From positions 1,116,001 through 1,180,000 of the forward strand of contig CAVZIJ010000003.1 of the NCBI GenBank assembly GCA_963775335.1: a stretch of DNA of 64,000 nt. The letters run 5' to 3'. The DNA comes from CAVQCX01 sp963775335. Lineage in GTDB: Bacteria > Pseudomonadota > Gammaproteobacteria > Chromatiales > Chromatiaceae. This document shows positions 59,369 through 64,000 of the stretch, in pieces. Each line of letters begins with the position of its first letter. Within the stretch, counting starts at the first letter, position 1. The translations under genes and the position numbers were made by a program. The notes below the pieces were generated by a model that saw only the letters and a program-made list of their open reading frames with translations, did not search any database and was not told the origin of the DNA.

Positions 59369-60255
59369 CCGACGAAGCTGAGGCCGCCGCGACCCGCCCT
59401 GACATCAGCGTGATCGTCCCGGCCCGCGACGAAGCGGAGGGACTGGCCGCGCTGCTGCCCGAGCTGGTCCAGCGCTTTCCCCAGGCCGAGATCCTCGTGG
59501 TGGACGACGCATCCATCGACGGCACACCAGATCTCTGCGTCCGGTTCGGCGCACGCTGCCTCAGCGCTCCTTACCCCACGGGCAACGGAGCGGCCGTCAA
59601 GCGGGGCGCCCGGGCGGCGACCGGCCGCACCCTGGTGCTCCTGGACGGGGACGGCCAGCACAGGCCCGAAGACGCCGCGCGGTTGCTGGAGCGGCTTCGC
59701 GAAGGTGGCTACGACATGGTGGTCGGCGCCCGCAGCCGAAAGGCCCAGGCGAGCTGGGGGCGCATGCTGGCCAATACGGCGTACAACTGGCTCGCCAGCC
59801 GGATGACGGGACACCGGATCCGCGACCTGACCTCGGGACTGCGCGTGGTCGATGCGCAGAAGTTCCGGGAATTCCTGCACCTACTCCCGAACGGCTTCTC
59901 CTATCCCACCACCATCACCATGGCCTTCTTTCGCAGCGGCTACGCCGTGGGCTATCTACCGGTGGAGGTGCTGCCACGCAAGGGGGCCAGCCACATCCGC
60001 CCCGGTCGGGACGGACTGCGCTGTCTCGTAATCATCTTCAAGATCGGCGCGCTGTATTCCCCGCTCAAGGCCTTCCTGCCCGTCAGTCTGCTGACCTTTC
60101 TGTCCGGTTTTGGCCTATACGGGTATACGTTCTTCACGGAAGGGCGCTTCACGAACATGAGTGCCCTGCTGATCAGCACCTCGCTGCTGGTATTCCTCAT
60201 CGGCCTGGTTTCCGAGCAGATCACCAGCCTGATGTTCTCCCGACACAGCGACTGA
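59365..60255 (+). CDS. GT2 glycosyltransferase, polyprenyl-phosphate sugar synthase (DPM1-like)
   Basis: This 296-residue protein begins at GTG 59365 overlapping the previous stop (GTGA). The GT-A domain has ISVIVPARDEAEGLAALLPEL, LVVDDASIDGT and the catalytic VLLDGDGQHRPED, plus DLTSGLRVVDAQKF, typical of dolichyl/polyprenyl-phosphate mannose or glucose synthases. Two C-terminal hydrophobic helices (FLPVSLLTFLSGFGLYGYTFF and SALLISTSLLVFLIGLVSEQI) anchor it in the membrane. It likely attaches a sugar to undecaprenyl phosphate, which the upstream GT-C-like protein would use. A strong hairpin follows four bases after the stop codon. Confidence 0.87.
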   Translation: MTDEAEAAATRPDISVIVPARDEAEGLAALLPELVQRFPQAEILVVDDASIDGTPDLCVRFGARCLSAPYPTGNGAAVKRGARAATGRTLVLLDGDGQHRPEDAARLLERLREGGYDMVVGARSRKAQASWGRMLANTAYNWLASRMTGHRIRDLTSGLRVVDAQKFREFLHLLPNGFSYPTTITMAFFRSGYAVGYLPVEVLPRKGASHIRPGRDGLRCLVIIFKIGALYSPLKAFLPVSLLTFLSGFGLYGYTFFTEGRFTNMSALLISTSLLVFLIGLVSEQITSLMFSRHSD

Positions 60256-60259
60256 ATTG

Positions 60260-60287
60260 AGAAAGCCGGACGAGGGTCCGGCTTTCT
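60260..60287. terminator. Bidirectional hairpin between convergent GT2 and tolC
   Basis: The sequence AGAAAGCCGGAC-GAGG-GTCCGGCTTTCT is a perfect 12-bp stem with a 4-nt loop. It lies between the convergent GT2 and tolC genes. The A/T-rich outer stem (AGAAA/TTTCT) provides short T runs for both strands, so it can terminate transcription from both sides. Confidence 0.85.
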
Positions 60288-60311
60288 CCAGGTGGTGCGG
60301 CGGCGCGGCGC

Positions 60312-61748
60312 CTACTTCTTGTCTTGGACGAGCAGCGCATTGACCGCCTGCAGATCCTCGGCGGCGAGGGTGCCGGCTGCCTGCTTGAGGGCGATGCCGT
60401 TCACGATGTAATCGTAGCGTGCCTTCAAGTATTGGCGCTTGGCGCGAAACAGATCGCTCTCGGCATTCAGCACGTCCACGATCGTGCGCGTGCCCACGTC
60501 ATACCCGGCCTGGGTGGCCTCGAGGGCACTCGCGGCGGAGACCGTGGTTGCCTTCAAGGCTTCGACCTGGCTGATGTTCGACTCCACCCCACGGTAGGCA
60601 TCACGCACCTCGCGCTCGACGGAGCGTCTGGACTGCTCCAGACGGTCCTGGGCCGCCTCGAAGTTGAATTGTGCCTCCCTCGTCCGCGAAACGATGCCGC
60701 CGCCGGCATAAAGGGGAATGGCCAGTTGCACGCCGATCGAGCTTACGTCCGTGTCGCTCCCCACTGGGCTGTCGGTGCGCGTGATGGTATGAGACCCAAC
60801 GAGCTGCACGGTCGGGTAATGTCCCGAGCGCTTGATCTCGATCTCCTTGCGGGCCGCCTCCGCGGCATCCTGCGCGGCGATCACGGCGGGATTCTGCTGC
60901 AGCGCGAACTGGGCCCAATCATCGATCTTGGGCGGGACCGGCATCTTGAGCGGCAGCTGCTGCGCAACCGCTGCCAGGGCTCCCCGCTGCTCCTCTCTAG
61001 CCGTGATCTCCCGGAGCGCCTCCAATGCATGGTCGAGGGCACTCTGCGCTGCAATCTCATTCGCCCTGGCCTGGTCGTAGCGCGCCTGGGATTCATGGAC
61101 GCCCGTGATCGGGATCAGCCCCACCTCGAATTGTTGCTTGGTCTGATCGAGCTGGCGTCCGATGGACGTCTTCTCGGCTCCCGTGAGCTCGAGGTTGTCG
61201 CGGGCCCCCAGCACGTTGAAGTACGCCTCCACGGTCCTGGACATCAGCCCCTGCTCCTGGGCGAGGTACTGGGCCTCGGCCTGAGCGATGAGATCGTCGG
61301 TCTCGTGCAGCTGAATCCAGAGGTCTCGCCGGTAGAGAGGCTGAATCAGGGTCAGCGCCAGCTGCCCGGTGTCGAAGCTCCCCGAGCTATGGATCGTGCT
61401 GGGCTGGCCGATGCTCCCGAGAATCGGGCCGGTTCCGATCAGATTGGACAGCGCCCCGTTGCGTGCAGCGTTAAGCACAGAGATCGCGGAAGGGAGGCCC
61501 CTGGGCGGGACAGGGGTGTCGGCCTGCTCGTAAGTGGCATTGCCCGATCCCGTGAGGTTGAGGCTCGGCAGCAACACGGACTTCGCCTGAGGATGCAGCT
61601 CCCGGCGCGCCTCCAGATCCGCCTTGGCGGCCTTGAGCTGCGGGTCGTTCTGCAAGGCGTCTGCATAGACGGCCAGCAGATCGCGCGCGAGGACGGGGGG
61701 GGAAAGCAAGGCCGCGCTCAGCGCCGCCGCCAAAAGGGTCGTTCTCAT
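60312..61748 (-). CDS. tolC: Outer membrane channel protein TolC
   Basis: This 478-residue outer-membrane factor has a signal peptide (TTLLAAALSAALLSPPVLARD). Mature sequence begins LLAVYADALQNDPQLKAAKADLEA, the classical TolC opening. Two OEP repeats include LIQPLYRRDLWIQLHETDDLIAQAE, AYFNVLGARDNLEL and, in the second half, GVQLAIPLYAGGGIVSRTREAQ and DVGTRTIVDVLNAESDLFRAKR. No lipobox is present, unlike the OprM-like protein at 9.3 kb. It serves type I secretion and multidrug efflux. It diverges from an ABC exporter gene, with which it may work. The start is ATG 61748; an upstream extension is antisense to the ABC gene. Confidence 0.94.
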   Translation of the reverse strand: MRTTLLAAALSAALLSPPVLARDLLAVYADALQNDPQLKAAKADLEARRELHPQAKSVLLPSLNLTGSGNATYEQADTPVPPRGLPSAISVLNAARNGALSNLIGTGPILGSIGQPSTIHSSGSFDTGQLALTLIQPLYRRDLWIQLHETDDLIAQAEAQYLAQEQGLMSRTVEAYFNVLGARDNLELTGAEKTSIGRQLDQTKQQFEVGLIPITGVHESQARYDQARANEIAAQSALDHALEALREITAREEQRGALAAVAQQLPLKMPVPPKIDDWAQFALQQNPAVIAAQDAAEAARKEIEIKRSGHYPTVQLVGSHTITRTDSPVGSDTDVSSIGVQLAIPLYAGGGIVSRTREAQFNFEAAQDRLEQSRRSVEREVRDAYRGVESNISQVEALKATTVSAASALEATQAGYDVGTRTIVDVLNAESDLFRAKRQYLKARYDYIVNGIALKQAAGTLAAEDLQAVNALLVQDKK

Positions 61749-61770
61749 TGGTTCGTTACTCGCCCTTGGA

Positions 61771-61802
61771 TATCCCGAGAGCGCAATAGTATATCCGGGA
61801 TA
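61771..61802 (-). promoter_or_regulatory. Putative tolC promoter with operator-like inverted repeat
   Basis: The inverted repeat TATCCCG (61771-61777) and CGGGATA (61796-61802) frames an 18-bp interior that contains TATACT on the minus strand (61788-61793), a good -10 for tolC. No convincing -35 sits 16-18 bases upstream. A regulator binding the repeat would cover the -10 region and repress. It lies 23-54 bp from the tolC start. Confidence 0.4.
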
Positions 61803-61925
61803 CCACCGCATGCCGACCGCCCGATTGTAACGCGCGGGGCGCGAGCGCCCAGCCGCCCAGGGTTGGCGCCGCCACCGATCTGCTACCATGACCCGAGCAA
61901 CGCCCGATCCCTCCCAGCCCCACCC

Positions 61926-63749
61926 ATGAGCCAGCCCCTCCCCGCCGCTCTTCCGACGCCCCCGGGCAGGGTGCGTGACTCCGACTACACCTGGCATGAG
62001 CTCCTGAGAATGGTGCTGGGTCATCGCCGTCAACTGGTGGTGGCCAATCTGATCGCCGTGATTGCCGCAGCCCTGGCAGTTCCCGTTCCGCTGTTGTTTC
62101 CCGTGCTGGTCGACGAGGTGCTGCTGCACAAGCCGGGAGCGACCGTCGCCGTCATCGACCGGCTGTTTCCGGCCTCCTGGCAGGGGCCGGTGCTTTATAT
62201 CGGCGTGATCCTGCTGGTGACGCTGCTGATGCGCCTGGCCTCGATGGTGCTCGGCGTGGTGCAGATGCGCCAGTTCACCCAGATCTCCAAGGATGTGACC
62301 TATCGCATCCGGCGCGATCTGCTCCATCGTCTGGAGCAGGTCTCCATGGCGGCCTACGAGACGCTCGGCAGTGCCACCGTAGCCTCCCATCTGGTGACCG
62401 ATGTCGAGGCGCTGGACGAGCTCATCGGCGTCGCCACCAGCAAGCTGCTGGTGGCGGTGCTGACCATCGTCGGAACCGCGATCGTCCTGCTCTGGATGCA
62501 TTGGCCGCTCGCGGTGTTCATTCTGCTCGCCAACCCGCTGGTGATCTACGTGACCACGCTTTTCGGACGCAAGATCAGGGAGCTCAAACGGCGGGAGAAC
62601 AAGGCCTATCAGCTGTTCCAGGAGTCCCTCGCCGAGACCCTGGACGCAATCCAGCAGATCAGGGCCAGCAACCGGGAGCGCCATTACATCGCCCGGGTCG
62701 TCGACCGGGCCGGAGCGGTGCGGCAGCGCTCGGCCGCGTTCACCTGGAAGAGCGATGCGGCTAACCGGCTGTCCGTTCTCGTCTTCCTGTTCGGCTTCGA
62801 TATCTTCCGCGCGACCAGTATGCTGATGGTGCTCTACTCCGACCTCAGCATCGGACAGATGCTGGCGGTGTTCGCCTACCTATGGTTCATGATGCAGCCA
62901 GTGCAGGAGGTAGTGGGCATCCAGTACAAACAGCAAGCGGCCGGCGCAGCCCTGAACCGCATCAACGACCTGATGCGCATGGATCTCGAGCCCCGCTACC
63001 CCCACCTTGCCGACCCTTTCCAGGGCCGACGCACGACCTCGATAAGCCTCGAGGACATCTGTTTCGCTTATGGCGACGGCCCGCCCGTGCTGGACCGGGT
63101 AAGCCTGCACATAGCCCCAGGGGAGAAGGTGGCCTTGGTGGGGGCGAGCGGCGGGGGCAAGACCACGCTGGTACAGATCATCCTCGGCATGTACACCCCC
63201 AGGTCCGGACAGATCTGCTTTTCCGACATCCCGGTCACCCGGATCGGCATGGACGTGGTGCGCGACAACGTCGCCACGGTGCTGCAGCATCCGGCTCTCC
63301 TGAACGACAGCGTGCGCATGAATTTGACCCTTGGCCGGGATCTGCCCGACGAACGGCTCTGGGACGCCCTGCAGATCGCGCAGCTCAGGCCGTTGGTGGA
63401 GGAGATGTCGGAGGGGCTGGACACCCTCGTGGGTCGCGACGGGGTTCGCCTCTCAGGTGGCCAGCGCCAGCGCCTCGCCGTCGCCCGCATGGTGCTGACC
63501 GATCCGAAGGTGGTCATCCTGGACGAGGCCACCTCGGCCCTGGACACCACCACGGAAGGACGGCTCCACGAGGCCCTGGCGTCCTTTCTCTCCGGCCGCA
63601 CCACGATCATCATCGCCCATCGGCTGAGCGCGGTGAAACAGGCCGATCGGGTGCTGGTGTTCGATGGGGGACGCATCCTCGAGGAGGGACGCCACGAAGA
63701 CCTGCTGCGCAAGGCCGGGCTGTACGCACGACTCTATGGGCGTCAGTAG
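61926..63749 (+). CDS. ABC transporter, fused membrane and ATPase domains (type I exporter)
   Basis: This 607-residue half-transporter has a six-helix membrane domain (about residues 35-330, beginning LLRMVLGHRRQLVVANLIAVI). An ATPase domain follows, with Walker A VGASGGGKTTLVQII, signature RLSGGQRQRLAVARM, Walker B VVILDEATSALD and H-loop IIIAHRLSAVK. There is no C39 peptidase domain. It is of the MsbA/HlyB-like exporter type; substrate is unknown. It is divergent from tolC, so pairing with that channel in a type I secretion or efflux system is possible, but no membrane fusion protein is adjacent. Its stop overlaps the start of a YheT-like gene by 14 bp. Confidence 0.9.
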   Translation: MSQPLPAALPTPPGRVRDSDYTWHELLRMVLGHRRQLVVANLIAVIAAALAVPVPLLFPVLVDEVLLHKPGATVAVIDRLFPASWQGPVLYIGVILLVTLLMRLASMVLGVVQMRQFTQISKDVTYRIRRDLLHRLEQVSMAAYETLGSATVASHLVTDVEALDELIGVATSKLLVAVLTIVGTAIVLLWMHWPLAVFILLANPLVIYVTTLFGRKIRELKRRENKAYQLFQESLAETLDAIQQIRASNRERHYIARVVDRAGAVRQRSAAFTWKSDAANRLSVLVFLFGFDIFRATSMLMVLYSDLSIGQMLAVFAYLWFMMQPVQEVVGIQYKQQAAGAALNRINDLMRMDLEPRYPHLADPFQGRRTTSISLEDICFAYGDGPPVLDRVSLHIAPGEKVALVGASGGGKTTLVQIILGMYTPRSGQICFSDIPVTRIGMDVVRDNVATVLQHPALLNDSVRMNLTLGRDLPDERLWDALQIAQLRPLVEEMSEGLDTLVGRDGVRLSGGQRQRLAVARMVLTDPKVVILDEATSALDTTTEGRLHEALASFLSGRTTIIIAHRLSAVKQADRVLVFDGGRILEEGRHEDLLRKAGLYARLYGRQ

Positions 63750-64000
63750 CCCCGACGGCTTGCATTCAGGTCGGGTGCGGCCCAGCAGCTTCCGACCGGC
63801 CTGGTGGCTGCGCAATCCCCACCTCCAGACTCTCTGGCCGACCTTCCTGCGCCGCCGGCCTGCCCTGCCAATCTGCAGGGAGCGTTTGGAGACCCCGGAC
63901 GGAGACTTTCTGGACCTCTCCTGGGTGGATGGCACCCTGGGGCCCCGGGTCCTGCTGCTGCACGGGCTGGAGGGCGCGCTTGGGTCTCACTACGCGGCGG
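63736..64000 (+). CDS. YheT-family alpha/beta hydrolase, N-terminus only
   Basis: The frame from ATG 63736 overlaps the ABC gene by 14 bp and stays open to the window edge (88 codons seen). The product begins MGVSSPDGLHSGRVR and then has FRPAWWLRNPHLQTLWPTFLRR, the signature opening of YheT-type hydrolases (AbhD1/EMB8 family). Further on ETPDGDFLDLSW and VLLLHGLEGALGSHY supply the oxyanion-hole HGLEG motif. The catalytic serine would lie beyond the window. The substrate is probably a lipid or ester, unproven. Confidence 0.85.
   Translation, partial: MGVSSPDGLHSGRVRPSSFRPAWWLRNPHLQTLWPTFLRRRPALPICRERLETPDGDFLDLSWVDGTLGPRVLLLHGLEGALGSHYAA

Noticed and set aside
60312..63749. Complete type I secretion system from tolC and the divergent ABC gene
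   Set aside because: No membrane fusion protein or RTX-like substrate is nearby and the ABC protein lacks a C39 domain; pairing is possible but not supported.
1..64000. CRISPR arrays, tRNA or rRNA genes, intact insertion sequences or phage genes
   Set aside because: I looked on both strands and found no regularly spaced repeats, cloverleaf-type tRNA sequence, rRNA cores, transposases or integrases.

Overview
This window reads as a chromosomal segment of a high-GC gammaproteobacterium. The order leuC-leuD-leuB-asd-usg-fimV-truA-trpF-trpB-trpA-accD-folC-dedD-cvpA-purF-metZ is typical of that class, and tamAB, tolC and an MdtABC/MuxABC-type efflux operon fit it. A Chromatiales-like host is my inference from gene order and style, not something the sequence proves. 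I saw no rRNA, tRNA, CRISPR array or intact insertion sequence.

Region 1 (1-9.1 kb) is envelope and redox: the start of a TerC-like gene, a persulfide/CoA-disulfide reductase fused to a rhodanese domain, a MarC-like membrane protein, and tamA-tamB on the plus strand. tamB is broken by a one-base frameshift. Behind it sit a 5' remnant of a GH15 glucoamylase gene and a small DUF4124 periplasmic protein. Region 2 (9.3-18.1 kb) is a four-gene minus-strand operon, mdtA-mdtB-mdtC-outer membrane factor, joined by 4-nt overlaps or a 1-nt gap. Region 3 (18.2-37 kb) is the long minus-strand housekeeping run named above: leucine, aspartate-family, tryptophan, folate, fatty acid, purine and methionine synthesis, plus fimV and dedD. 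truA in this run is also frameshifted. A LysR gene is transcribed divergently from leuC across a palindromic control region. A tiny entericidin-like lipoprotein gene lies between leuC and leuD.

Region 4 (38-43.4 kb) has an MFS transporter, a Uma2-family protein, a REP-like inverted pair, aroC, a methyltransferase and a frameshifted GT4 glycosyltransferase. Region 5 (43.7-60.3 kb) is a surface-glycan locus. It opens with a winged-helix/nucleotidyltransferase-like regulator and a UDP-glucuronate decarboxylase. It then passes into a visibly AT-richer, pyrimidine-skewed island (about 45.4-54.8 kb) encoding a radical SAM protein with a SPASM-like Cys cluster, a GT2, a Wzm/Wzt-type ABC exporter, a sialidase-like Asp-box protein, a sulfotransferase, a CDP-glycerol-transferase-like protein with a long C-terminal extension, and a zinc-ribbon methyltransferase. 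GC-rich glycosyltransferases, a large membrane/TPR-like protein and a dolichyl-phosphate-mannose-synthase-like GT2 follow. Region 6 (60.3-64 kb) has tolC divergent from an ABC exporter and the start of a YheT-like hydrolase.

Two things stand out. The radical SAM/sulfotransferase/ABC glycan island looks like an uncommon surface-polymer pathway. Separately, all three frameshifted genes (tamB, truA and the GT4) carry the same 8-mer, GAACGTCC, exactly where the frame breaks. In each case removing one A restores both the palindrome GACGTC and the reading frame. That points to a DNA-level cause, either a systematic sequencing error at a modified motif or a real mutational hotspot.
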